From Salarias fasciatus (taxonomy: Eukaryota > Chordata > Actinopteri > Blenniiformes > Blenniidae): a DNA stretch of 64,000 nt. Each line of letters begins with the position of its first letter. The stretch's first letter is position 1. Of this stretch, positions 10,031 to 29,540 are shown piece by piece. The notes beneath the pieces are model-generated. The model saw nothing but the letters and a program-made list of their open reading frames with translations. It had not been told where the DNA came from and made no database searches. The stretch lies in NCBI RefSeq assembly GCF_902148845.1, contig NC_043754.1:23464431-23528430 (forward strand). The letters run 5' to 3'. The translations under genes and the position numbers were made by a program.

Positions 10031-13000
10031 ATGGCTTCCAAACACAAGAAACACAGAGCGATGGGGGATGACGAATGGGTTTCCCGCCTACGAAGGTTTG
10101 CTGCTTCTGGCGTTTGGCCCTCTGAGGCGGGCAATAGACCAGCACCACGCCAGAAAAAGTGGCATGATCTTTATGTCAAGGTATGTTGGACATAATAATC
10201 AGCATTTAGTGTGCACTTATTAAGAATAAACTTAATTTAAAAAAGTGTGAGGCATTAAGATATATTCAAATTGCATTCTAGATTGAGAAATGCCCTATGC
10301 AGCGGAGGGGACAATCGTCTTTATTTGGCCAGACGCAAACTTGTAGCTGCGGTTTCCATGCAAATAAGGTATGTTGGTATCTCGTGAAATGAATGTGTTT
10401 TATTCTGTATGAATGAATGAATTTTTCTTCCCTGTGCTCTTGCAGCCTTCCGCCAGTGTCCCGGTCACATCCCCCAGCGCTCCAGATTGTCCAGGTCCGT
10501 CAACAACATCATCTGGACAGACTGCTCCCAGAGCCCCTTTGACTTTGGCATCGGTAAATATTAATGATGTTACAGGTGTTGGTAATTGCAAAAATATTTA
10601 GAGAAAACATGTTGAAGGAAACACTATCAAACTTTTTCTGCAGTTTACAAAGTCAAGGTTTGCCACGTCTCATGGTGCTGCCTTGACACCAAACCTGAGT
10701 TTGGCGAGAAAACATGTCAGCAAGGTAATGTAGCAGCAGCACGGTGTTGTCCGGCTCATTTCAATGGATGATGTTTTTAGCTGTTCTCTCTCCCTCTCTC
10801 ATCAGGCCTCCAGCTCTTCTGTGTCCTCCAGCACCCCTGCAAGTGCCACAACAAGCAGAGCACAGTCACCTGCCCGCAGTCCCAGGACATTTATTCAGAC
10901 GGTCTCTCCTCTGTCTCTTCCTCCCTCACCTGTGGCAAAGCGGCCCTCTGCCACCTCCATCCCACCAGCGACTGAGAGAGCGGTGAGGAAGTTTTCACTC
11001 CAGTTACTTTCTTTCCATTGATGTTTTACAAAACTTAAAGTAATAATGGCATCCTCATTATTTTGTCTTTACATTGCTGTCTTGAAACAATTAGGAAGCA
11101 TCAGCCTCATCCTCAGCTCCTCCAATCCCACTGTCCTCTACTACGACCTCTGCGTGTCCATCTGCTCCACCCCTGACTGCTCCACCTCCGACTGCTCCCT
11201 CTGAGCTCTCCACATCCGACCCTGTTCACGCTCCAGCAGGAGAAGCACAGACAGCTCCAGGTTCTGAGCTTTACTGGCTGCCAGCGGAGATGAAAAAAAA
11301 TATACCAGCTCAGGATCAGAGATGGATTTCGGCTGCCATCTGGAAAAACCAGCGACTGCGAGTAGACCTGAAGTTGTGGTACACACCACCAGAGCCTGCT
11401 CTTATTTATCATCAGGCTCCTACTCCAGAGCGGTTTTTCACCCACAAGCTCCTCCTGTGGATGCCGTATCACTTGTGGAAAGTGAGGCTGCACTGCCCTG
11501 TGTGCAGAAAGCAGCTCACAGGTGCCGGTGTCCACAAGAGAGCGCGCAAAGTCTTGGATATTGACAGTTATTACATTTTAATCACAGAGACTCTGAGATG
11601 CAACTCAGTTGGGTGCAAAACAAATTACATCTCCTCCAGCAAGACCATCCTTGACCAGCTGGATATGGCTCACAGGCTGGAGTTCAGGCTGATCCTGACG
11701 CAGAAGTGAGTAAACCAGATTGATAAATGTTTGAAATCAAAGCAGATTGATCGTTAACTGTGTTTATTAATTCTGCGTGTCTCTTTTGTTTATCTTTCTC
11801 TTTCTTTCAACAGATTTGCATGTGACATCCGTGTCATTAGGTTTTTGAGGGAGAGGACGCTGGGAAACAGCCCCACACGTTTGGTTAAACAGCTGAAAGA
11901 AAACCACAGCGAGGAGTGGCTGAAGCGCCTCTGCCGATATCTTGGGGCATGCTCTGACTTTGCAGCTCGGCCCAGCTTGCTCCCCGTCACATTCCAGGAG
12001 CCCCCTGAGCCAATAGCAGTACCAAGTCACCGCTGGATGTTGGCTCTGTATGGGCGAGACATTCTGAGCAGGCTGGACCACATCAAAGCCACAATAACGT
12101 CCACATTTGGCACCATCCTGAAAATGGACTCCACCAAAAAGGTAGATCACTTTGATGGACATCCTTCCGATATGAAATTATTATTTTCAGTCATATATGA
12201 CAACACTAAATATTAAACTCAACTCTGAATGCTGTGTTTTTTTATGAAGATGAAATGTGATACTAATGTGCTTTGTCCCATCTGAAATCACAACACTGTA
12301 TGTGGGCTTTTGTGTCATTATAGATCACCAAAAAACTGTCTGGCGTTGCCAGAGGGACTGGTCTGTGGCTCTCATCAGTGAGTAATGAGGTGGGCCAAAT
12401 CCTCATCAGTGTCTTGACTGCTCAGGAGGGTCCTGGGCTCGACATGATGGCTGCTGGGCTCATCCGGCGCTACAGTGATGCTGGAGTGGCTGCTCCTCAG
12501 CTCCTCTATGTTGACACTGACTGCTGCACGCAGCAAGGAGAACAGACAAAGCTGAAAGAGAGGTTTGGTGGGTGGCCAGATGTTGTTGTAAAACTTGACA
12601 TCTACCACTTCATGCGGCGGCTGGCATCTGGATGCACAAATGAGGCACATCCCCTGTACCCCACCTTCATGGCCAAGCTGTCCTGCTGCATCTTTGAGTG
12701 GGATAGCGGTGATGTTTCCTTGCTGCGGAGGGCCAAGAGGGAGCAGCTGAGGAGAGAAGGTGTTCCTGGTATCACTGATAAATTGGTGGACCAGCAGATC
12801 ACCAAAGAGGACCTGGCCCTGCACTGCAGAAGACGGACAAGAGGAGAGCCACAGACCGTCATCATGATTGAGGGGCTGCTTAACGAGCTGATGGGTGTGA
12901 AGGGCAGAGACCTTCTTGGTGTGCCTCTCTTAGACCAGGAGAGGATGCAGAACATTTGGAGAGTCCAGAAAAGGCACATAAAATGCATTCAAGACCAACC

Positions 13001-16000
13001 AGGTGTGCTCCTGTACACCCAGACTGGAAGTACCACCACCAAGGAGGGCATCATTCTCCCAAAATACCGATGTGCCAGGGGGTCGTCGTCACTGGAATCT
13101 TTCCACTGTCATCTACAGAGGTTCATTCCAGGTTTGTATTAATCCCTTATTCATCAGCAAGGTAAATGTGATAAGCTTTACATTATTGCAATGGAGACAC
13201 AGTGTCTGTATTGCAAACTCAAAAAAAAAAAAAATAATAAATCAACTGCTTACAGTGTTTATTTGTTTTAATCTATTTTTAGGAACGAGTGCCAACAGTC
13301 TGAATTTCCAGCTGTACCTCCTGGATGGCCTCAACAGATGGAACCAGGACAGAGAAGCTGCCTCTCTGGCAGTCCAGACCTCGTCACTGCGAAGCTACTC
13401 AGGTGACCTTGTTCACTGTGTCAACACCTACAGTACCAAGGTGCTTGGAAGGAAACTCGTCCCTTCTTTCCAACCTCCGTCTGTGTACACGGGTGAGTTC
13501 AGAATTTACCCTCATGTGCTCTTAAATACATAAAAAACAACATGATTAATTAGTTGCCATTGTTTTTTTTATCAATTTTATTTTCTACTTTCTATCCCAG
13601 GAGAGCTGATAGGTATCGATTACCTGTTCAGGCAGACAGGAAGGGCCATGCAGAACACAGAGCCTGACACAGAGGAGACCGACCAGCTGCTGGAGGACAT
13701 TGGCACAGAGGGGGAGTTTGAAGACGAAGGCTTTGAAGATGCAGATGTAGACCCCACCGTAGGATCCTTGGACACCACAAGCCCATCTTCTCAGCCACCA
13801 CCAACCATCACCTCCCCAGTCTGTGTTGTGGAAAGCCCCACCTTTCCCCAACCTCCTGCATCTGATCCCATCTCGTCTGCCCCATGCCTCCCTGCTCCCA
13901 CCCACCTTCCAGCTGCTCTGCTGACCTCTACAGTTGCTGTGAGTATTGGTGATAGTCTTATCTGGAACACCTGCTATTTATGATATTCTAAAATGACTTT
14001 TAATGTGTTTTAATTTTGGTTGAGTATAAATTTTTATTTGTGATACAATCATTTTCAGACTGTGGATTTGAGTACCACCAGCTCAGACTCTGCGCCTCTC
14101 CCTCCCACTGTCACCACTGCTGTTGCCACTGCCACAGATCCACCTGCTACTCTCTCTGCTCCCTCTGCTGCTCTCTCTGCTCCCTCTGCTGCTCTCTCTG
14201 CTGCTCTCTCTGCTCCCTCTGTTGCTCTCTCTGCTGCTCTCTCTGCTCCCTCTGTTGCTCTCTCTGCTGCTCTCTCTGCTCCCTCTGTTGCTCTCTCTGC
14301 TGCTCTCTCTGCTCCCTCTGCTGCTCTCTCTGCTCCCTCTGCTGCTCTCTCTGCTCCCTCTGCTACTCCCTCTGCTGCTCCCTCTGCTGCTCTCTCTGCT
14401 GCTCTCTCTGCTCCCTCTGCTGCTCTCTCTGCTCCCTCTGCTGCTCTCTCTGCTCCCTCTGCTGCTCTCTCTGCTCCCTCTGCTGCTCTCTCTGCTCCCT
14501 CTGCTGCTCTCTCTGCTCCCTCTGCTACTTCCTCTGCTCCATTTGCAAAGAGCCGGGCACACTCTCACAGACAGGTGGGATAATCTTGTTAATCTTTGGA
14601 TACCATATTTTTTTTATTACAACGGTCTATTACTAATGGTCATCTTATCTTCTGTAACAGTCCACTGGTGCATCATGTTCCACCTCCAGCAAAGCCTCTG
14701 CTGCTCCTCTTCCCACCACCATCACCACCTCTGTCTCCACTGCTTCAGCTGATGTTCCTTGCAGGCCACCAGCTATGAGCCCAGCAGCACCTGAACAGGA
14801 GGTAATATCAGGTTATATTGCACTTAAATGTTATGTTTTTGCTTGTAATAGGATTGTTTTTAATTGTCCATTTACTGTTACATTGTCAGGCTGTGGATGA
14901 GCATAATATTCCAGGGATGGACCGAGTGAACAGCCTGGCAGAGTACTTGGTGGCACTGCGGACTGAAAATGCACAGACCCTTTCTAATCAGCAGGCCAGC
15001 ACCATCATTGCTCTGTGGCAAAATTTACTGCCACATGATCAGCAGCGTGTGGCCTACGCCGCTCGGCACCAAGTGCGCCTGACCACCGGGCGGTATAAAC
15101 AACCCAAGTCCAAAGCAGAATTTACACCAGGGGTGGAGAGCATGACCCGCTGTGTCCTCGGTTCCTCGGGATCTCCTGCCCAGTGGCCAGACTGTTGTCG
15201 CCTGGTGGAATCAGTCTTCATAAAGCTCTGCAACATTCACAAGAGCCCCCAAAAAAAGGATGGACATGCTCTCACGAGGTGGACATTGATTCTCAGGGAC
15301 TACAACAAAATTAGGCAGCTGGTCCTTGGGAACGGCATGGTAATGCAGGATACCACCATTCAGCTGTATGCAGTCAACCAAACAACTCTGACGCAGTGGC
15401 ACAATAAAAGACTAAAGCGACAGGACTGCAGAATTTTGCTGCAGGGGGTCAATCTGCCTGCCCCAATTCCTGTAGCTTCCACGCCTCTGCTACCACCTCA
15501 GGTACGACCCACTGCTGCACCAATACATCCTGGCCCGAAACTTTTGTACAACTTCCCTGAAAGCACAGCAGGGCAGGCTGTACTCAAGAGAAGACACCCT
15601 GCATCGCCATCTGTGAGTGCTCCACCAGCAGTTCGCCCAAGGCTGTCTGCTCAGAGGCAGATCTTTCCCAGGCAGGCAGCACCACCACCACCACCACCAC
15701 CACAACAACAACAACAACCACAACCACTTCCACCACAGCTACCACAGCCTATGTTGATCCCTGTACCTGTTGTTTTCAATCCCACACTTTCCACAAGCCC
15801 CTCCATATTCCGGGCTCCACTAGTCCATATGCCGGGACCAATTGCATCTGCTGGCCCTCTTCCTCCTCCTCCCCCCACTCGCAGGGCTTACAAACGGACG
15901 GTTGAAAAAAACAAATGTGGCCAGTGTCACCAGCCCCGCACCAAGGAAAGTGGGCACAGCCAGTACTATGGTCATGTGTACTGCCCACAGAATGCTGGTG

Positions 16001-16053
16001 TGCCACTTGACCAGTGGATGCAAGAGATGCGGCAGAAGAGGACCAAGGAGTGA
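10031..16053 (+). CDS. large DUF6729-like protein with zinc ribbon and DDE/RNase H-like core (13 exons)
   Basis: Exons: 10031-10180, 10282-10368, 10446-10553, 10644-10724, 10806-10982, 11095-11705, 11814-12141, 12324-13131, 13283-13492, 13601-13938, 14059-14574, 14661-14801, 14890-16053. All introns are GT-AG and phases agree, giving 1572 codons with no break. Residues 1-200 are basic then Ser/Pro-rich. Residues 335-374 hold a zinc ribbon (CPVC, then CNSVGC). Acidic residues suiting an RNase H-fold transposase follow: KMDSTKK near 508, YVDTDCC near 578, KLDIYHF near 605 and SSLESFH near 770. Residues 967-1138 are a Ser/Ala/Pro repeat. The last exon has a conserved-looking Trp/Cys-rich region, poly-Pro/Gln and a terminal CGQCHQPR zinc motif. 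The order matches fish proteins labelled DUF6729, recalled and not searched. Function is inferred: transposase, or a host gene derived from one. Confidence 0.8.
14150..14535 (+). repeat. coding minisatellite (Ser-Ala-Pro repeats)
   Basis: About 385 bases are built from ctctgctccctctgctgct-type units of 15-21 bases inside exon 11 of the element gene. In frame they encode alternating SAPSAAL, SAPSVAL and SAAL units. All six frames are nearly stop-free because of the composition. Copy number is likely to vary between individuals. Confidence 0.9.
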
Positions 16054-16220
16054 TGGAGTCTGGGACTCTGAATGTTGTAAATAGTTTTATATGTTCAATT
16101 ATTCAATTATTATTAATCTTTTTTTTTGTTTTAATAGTGTTGTATATAATTGTGTGGAAATACTTTGGTGTGCATAGTTAGCTCTTTGTGTCATACTCAA
16201 ATAATATGTTTGTATTTTTC

Positions 16221-16226
16221 AATAAA
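16221..16226 (+). terminator. polyadenylation signal of the element gene
   Basis: Canonical AATAAA about 170 bases after the stop at 16051-16053, followed by T-rich and GT-rich sequence. Confidence 0.65.
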
Positions 16227-16584
16227 TCTGGCCTTTATTTTTGCAGCAGTGCTTTCGGTTTGTTATTCACATAAATATCTGTTTAGTAAAGTAAAACAAA
16301 CAGACCTTTTTGCAATGTAGAGATAATATGACAGGCCAAGATCATGTATTTAAAATCATTTTGTAACTGATAAAATTTACCTTGTTCTTTATGAGGGTAT
16401 CATTACAACTAGAAAAGCTTTTTAAAGAAAGCCTGTCTTCTTATATAGCTTTGTAAATATCACAGTTATAAAAGCAAGTCTGACCAGACAATAAATGTAC
16501 AAAAAGTGAATAATATTTTCATAACAAACTTAGTTTTATGTCAAAGTTTAGCAACAGCTGCTTAAAAGTAGTTCACATATTTGT

Positions 16585-16650
16585 GTCATCAGCGGGGCTT
16601 GAACCTGTGACTTTCGGAGTCACATCTTCCCCATCAAGCACACAGGCACT
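16585..16650 (-). pseudogene. degenerate tRNA-like sequence
   Basis: On the minus strand a five-pair stem GTGAC/GTCAC encloses the seven-base loop TCCGAAA and is followed by a B-box-like GGTTCAAGCC. Acceptor strands do not pair and base 33 is not T, so it cannot be a functional tRNA. It may be a tRNA remnant or a SINE head near the 3' end of the element. Confidence 0.3.
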
Positions 16651-16739
16651 GAAAAATTTTCCCTGTATATTTGAAATTTCAGGAAGAAATTGGCTCCAAG
16701 TAGATCATAAAAGCAGCAAAAAGACAAGCAAAATTGAAA

Positions 16740-16850
16740 GAAGTGCTCAATTCTCCATTTTTCTCCATTTTTTCCTTCTTTTCCTCCTTTTTCCTTCTCC
16801 CCCTTTCTCCCCCTCTTCTTCCCCTTCTTTTCCCTTCTTCCCCCCCCTAG
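16740..16850. repeat. pyrimidine-rich tract
   Basis: About 110 bases made almost only of C and T on the plus strand, close to the right end of the 7.9-kb element. Confidence 0.8.
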
Positions 16851-16865
16851 ACAGACTATTGTTCC

Positions 16866-16937
16866 CCAGCTTTGGCGCAGCGGAAGCGTGCTGGGCCCAT
16901 AACCCAGAGGTCGATGGATCGAAACCATCCTCTGCTA
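16866..16937 (+). pseudogene. initiator tRNA-Met with replaced 5' acceptor strand
   Basis: Bases 8-72 of initiator tRNA-Met are perfect from 16873, including A box, CAT anticodon and B box. The first seven bases are CCAGCTT instead of AGCAGAG, so the acceptor stem cannot pair with CTCTGCT at the 3' side. The lost bases lie 7.9 kb away at 8978-8984. RNA polymerase III could still bind the internal promoter, but the product would not fold normally. Confidence 0.85.
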
Positions 16938-17465
16938 GCAGCTTTTAATTAAGCAGAAACATTCTCATGTCTCATACTGGACAAATGATTCAGTTACAGT
17001 TGTTTATAAGAATCACCGTTTGATTCATCTTTCAAAACCCGACTACCTTTTAATACAGCTGATATAACATCCACCTTGACTAAGGTTTGAAGAAAGGAGC
17101 AAAACATCTGGTGGAAGCCCTTAAAAGGCAGTGTCGACCCCTGCTGGACTTGTAGGAAAACAACAGTGATTCCAGAAAGAATTACTACACAGAGGATGAG
17201 GAGAAAGACAAAACTAACTTAGTAATGGTGCAATTTTCTGTGTTTATCAAGCTTTCAGCATTCAAACACTTCCCAGAAAAGCATCTGGATGTCTGAGTGT
17301 CCTCTGCCACAATACAGCTGCTTTCACCTCTGCATCACTTTGGGTTGTGACTGTTTGAAACAGATTTCTCTGGGATTGCAGTCTGATTTTTACATCTTGG
17401 ACACTTTAATTTGTTTCACAGAAGGCTGAAATCAGCATCCTTACCTCTGTGTTCTCTGTGGCCTG
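16866..17465. repeat. arm B of the inverted duplication (partner 6205-6770)
   Basis: The complement of this block aligns with 6205-6770 through the tRNA and the flanking unique sequence. The pair predates the insertion of the 7.9-kb element, which cuts the tRNA in this arm. Confidence 0.8.
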
Positions 17466-17826
17466 TACAGTCAAACAATGGTAATTTTCACATGAATCAT
17501 CTGCTGATTTGTTGTTAACAGTTAAAGTTTTGCATAAATGGCCCTGTCACAGCTCCTCCTCTGTCCACGTGATGCAGTCACTTCACAGGCTTGACCAATC
17601 ACCTCTACATTCAGTTTCAAATGTTCAATACGAAAACATCCTGCTCAAAATAACAACACGGATTTCAGAAAGCTGTGGGTGACGTCACATAATTTTGGTC
17701 CATCTTTTTAAACAGTCAGTGGTTTTGACTGATGACTCACTATGAAAGTCAAATAAACAACCATTATTGATGCATTAGTCCAGTACTTTCAGTTGAATTG
17801 AGATTGAAGTTGTAAGCTAATACTGC

Positions 17827-17898
17827 TAGCAGAGGATGGTTTCGATCCATCGGCCTCTGGGTTATGGGCCCAGCACGCTTTCACTGCGCCACTCTGCT
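17827..17898 (-). tRNA. initiator tRNA-Met(CAT), diverged copy
   Basis: A 72-base minus-strand initiator tRNA-Met with CAT anticodon and intact GGG/CCC anticodon stem. It differs from the consensus in the D loop (GTGA in place of GCGG, losing one of the G18-G19 pair) and once between the anticodon and T arms (GGCCGATGG). Its right-hand flank is a direct repeat of the flank of the copy at 5778-5849. It may be a pseudogene. Confidence 0.75.
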
Positions 17899-17899
17899 G

Positions 17900-19600
17900 T
17901 GTCCAAGCTGTCAGACATGGACATTCACTCAGTGAACAAGCCGTAACTTTTCAACTCAGAGCTGTTGAGTTGTCTGTATTTTCACTGCTTGAAGCCGAAT
18001 GTGAGCATTTTTCAACTTTCAATATCTTCTAAAATGTGTTTGTCTGCATTGACAACTCTTATTCCATTGTATTCGTAGTCATTACGTTACATAAATATAG
18101 GCCTCACTCATAAATGGTTATTACATCACTTTTAATCTTTAAGATATCAAGCGACCTCCTGGTCGATCACAACTGTTCATATAATATGAGATGTACTTGT
18201 AGGAGTAAAGATTAAACCATCTTCGGAACTGAGCGAGCATTGCTGTATGAAGTTGAAATTCAGCAGGTGGTTGCCCAGAAGAAACAATTCTAGAAATTGT
18301 CTAGTCACGTACTACGGTGACCAAATTTTCCACGTTCACAGCCTCATAGTACAAAATTGGAGGCTCAAACCAGGATATCTTTTTTTTTTTTCTCCAGACA
18401 ATCTCCATTTATCAACCAACCCAGTTTCACTCCAAATGGTGTAATAGCTAAGTTTGGTCCACAGCACAGATCGTAGACATGTCAGGAAAGACGCCCAGAC
18501 TGTTACAGCGCCACGTTTCATCATCCTGGACTTTCACTTTTTTCTGAAAATGTATTTTGTTGTCCAATTCGGCATTTTTGAATTAGAATTGATATTTTGA
18601 TGGAGAGTGAGGAAAGAGAAGGGCAATAAAGCTCAATAGGAAAACTCTACTCTCCTTCACACGTGGTTCTGAAGTCAGTTAAAGAGAATATAACATTCAC
18701 CGCATTATAAACACTGGCACGGTTACAGCCAGGCACCGTTTGGGGCTTCTTGTCCATTCTGATGTACTTTTTGGTTTCTGCCACAAGAGGGCGCTGCAGC
18801 AACACTCAGCATTGTTGCATTTGTACAATATGCTATCAGAATGCCTGAAGTTAATATTGGAATTCAGTGTGTTGTCTTTACATATATGATGTATTATTTT
18901 CAGAAGAAATAGAATTACATAAAAAGCACAGAAAAGAAAACCCTTCATTATTATGTACTCCATACTGATATTTTCATATTTTTTCAAAGTAAGAATGACT
19001 CCCACAGTTTCATGGTTGTAAAAACGAAGCGGACTCGAGTTTGATCCAAGTGAGATTTTATGCCTACAGAGTCCTGGACACAACAGAAGCCACGTGGGAC
19101 AAGACAAATTCAGTCGAAGATAAGACACGCCATGGCAGCACATTTCATCAGTAACAAGGCTCCAATATCTGACTTTGTACAGAAGATCATTCAGAACAGT
19201 TCAGTGGTCCGCTCCGCCGTCTGAGGCCAGCCGAAGGCCGACCGCAGCGCGTCTGCCTCCCTCAGCCTTCAGATCGACTGGCAAACGCTAAATGTAGAAA
19301 CTACCTTCACCGTGGACCAGTGGGGGGTTCCTCCCTCAAACTAAACCCGAGACCCTCAAACTAGAAGCGACGCTTTCATCTGAGCTGAAACTTTAGCAGG
19401 ATTACAGTTAGATGCATGTTTAAAAATACTCAAAATAAATGAAAACGTTCATAATTCGCGATACAGCGGAGACATCATAGTGCTCTTGTAATGTCTACAA
19501 TTTATAACATTTAAACATCTTCGAATATAAACGTCTAAAACGAGGCTAAGAAAATCTTGTGTTTTTAAGAAGGTAGTTCATACAACTTGCGAGATCTTAC
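17900..19600. other. intergenic, nothing recognised
   Basis: Only a repeat of the tRNA flank (17900-17950, matching 5851-5900) is identifiable. No protein-like exon pairs or repeats with clear ends were seen before the presumed bckdk 3' UTR. Confidence 0.4.
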
Positions 19601-19622
19601 AAAGTCTTGATAAAAGCTGCTT

Positions 19623-19628
19623 TTTATT
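19623..19628 (-). terminator. candidate polyadenylation signal of bckdk
   Basis: Minus-strand AATAAA about 1.6 kb beyond the bckdk stop. No nearer canonical signal was noticed, so bckdk probably has a long 3' UTR. Its extent is not certain. Confidence 0.4.
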
Positions 19629-21253
19629 CCAAATGCCCCTTCAGGTTAAAAAGAAAAAATGCTAAGAGTACCTTGAACATTTTTTTTTCCTGAATGAAAA
19701 CCAAAACTAACGTAAAAGCTGACCTGTTATTTGACATCTGCCTCCCTCTGGGGAATGTGCAACAGAATGCGAGGAGTGTTTGTGGCGACGAAACAAATTT
19801 TAGGAACTTCAGGAGTGTTGAAGTGGGAAAAGTGTAAGATTTCATGTGTTGAGAGCTGAAGGCCGCAGAGGCTCGCTGCGTTCACAGAAGGAAACAATAA
19901 AATAACAAAACAAAATAAAACAAACAAACAAAAAAGGTGAGTGTTTGTGTCATATCCGGAGATGTTTAGAATTCTAAAGTTTTTTTTTCTGTAGCCACAA
20001 TTTTAACTTACTGCAACAAGACTGGCTAACACAAAAGATCAGTATAGGGCCAAGTCAGATGTGCCACAGGATCACTGCTTCATTCAGATACTTCTCTCCC
20101 ACAGCGGTAAAAAAAGCACACAGAGCTGGAAACATTTAGAAACTAAGGGAGATATGACACTATCAAGCTGCGACCTGGATGAAAACGGATCAAAAACAAT
20201 GAAATCGCCTCAGTCAGTCCAGTTCCCCCACAGCCGAACATCCAGGAACTCTGAAATGTGACCTTAACGTCAATTTAAAACACACCTAACACACTTTGTT
20301 TAGATAAAACTGAAAAAAGGACAAAATATTAGACAATACTTTTCTGGTATATTGTTAATTTTAAAGTTGTCACAAAGTTTTCAAAAAAATGAAGGAAAAA
20401 AAAAGCTGCTTTACAGGTGCAAATGTCGAGCTTTAACAACTGGGAATCTTTTCATTGTGCAAAAAAATGTTATGAAATTGACCGACTAACAAGGTGTGCA
20501 TCTCTGAAAACCAACAAAAGGCAACAAGAGGAAGACGAGAAATCAAATGCAGAGCATGCAGTTGGAGGAGTGGAGTCCCGCAGCGAGGCAGCGGGACTCG
20601 GTTGGCTTCCACAGGAACACTGCTGAACCGCGCCTTAATGAGCTTTTGGTGTTTTGGCAGTTTTCTGCGTGCGAGAGCCGCGGCAGATGAGGTTTTCACG
20701 GCATGATAACACCGACACCATCTCTACTTGAAAGAACAAAAAAGCAACACAAAGAAAAAAATAAAAAGTTCGAAACTGAACATCCTGCTGATGTTTCAGG
20801 AGATGTAGACAGGCGAAGCTGGAGTGTCTCAGAAGATTCATTTGATACACAGACCACCAAAAGGTTTCTAGTTTGAGGCTAAAGAATAAGTAACTTCAAA
20901 GTGAACTTCCTTAAAACTGAAGTTCTTCGCTCTCGTCTCGCCGTCGTCCCACTTTCATGCACAGTTTGTCCCGATAAACCAGAAACTCAGAAGTTCATCC
21001 GCCCGACTGAGGGCGCGGAAAACACGGAGGAGAAACAGCTGAAACCATCGATCTGAGAGCTAACATAGCTTACAATCCGTCTACGGCCAAACAGAACGGA
21101 GAGAACGAGTCGTGGGGATGATGGATTCTCGGAGGGGGGGGGTTTGGTGGCCCAAACGCCTCATTCTGGCCCCCGGGCCTCAGGGCGGGGGGCCCCTCGG
21201 CGCTGCTGCGCGGCACGGCCCCGCGCCGTGAAATGGGAGGGATTTTCCGCGGC

Positions 21254-29307
<8,054 letters not shown>

Positions 29308-29454
29308 GTGGAAGACGGGCCGTGTGTGTCCGCGCGCGTGAACAGGGCTGCCCGGAGTCCGGCGGCTGCTACGAGGCCATCGGGGTCGCGCTGGACTGCC
29401 GCAGCTGCACAAAGGCACGGATGAGGGGGCGAGGGGGGCGCAGGGAGCCGGGGC

Positions 29455-29540
29455 TTTGTCTGCATTGGCCGGCGCGGGGAGGGAGCCGGGCAGCGACGTG
29501 CCGGCCGGGCCAATCAGCTGCCGGGGGGCGGGGCCAGGCA
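29455..29540 (-). promoter_or_regulatory. CpG-rich bckdk promoter
   Basis: GC-rich sequence directly upstream of the bckdk start contains two oppositely oriented CCAAT boxes (attggcc at 29464, ccaatcag near 29510) and a GC box (ggggcgggg near 29525). No TATA box was seen. This is typical of a housekeeping promoter. Confidence 0.5.

Larger units (their letters stand above)
8991..16872 (+). mobile_element. 7.9-kb gene-bearing element inserted in a tRNA-Met gene
   Basis: The boundaries are inferred from the split tRNA. TGGCGC (tRNA bases 8-13) ends the left fragment at 8985-8990 and restarts the tRNA at 16873-16878, giving a 6-bp target-site duplication. The ends, TACCTGGGAGCC on the left and complement AAGCTGGGGAAC on the right, share only a short imperfect inverted CTGGG-centred repeat. 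Contents in order are a CCAAT-rich promoter, a non-coding exon, a 13-exon gene with a DDE-like core, an AATAAA, a degenerate tRNA-like stretch and a pyrimidine-rich tract. It has no reverse transcriptase and no long terminal repeats. The superfamily is not assigned. A DNA transposon of an uncharacterised, DUF6729-bearing type is the best reading. Confidence 0.65.

Noticed and set aside
14150-14535. CRISPR-like array
   Set aside because: The units are contiguous and coding, have no spacers, and the genome is vertebrate.
14083-14568. Long minus-strand and off-frame open frames through 14.08-14.75 kb
   Set aside because: They are by-products of the Ser-Ala-Pro minisatellite; the composition removes stops in most frames.
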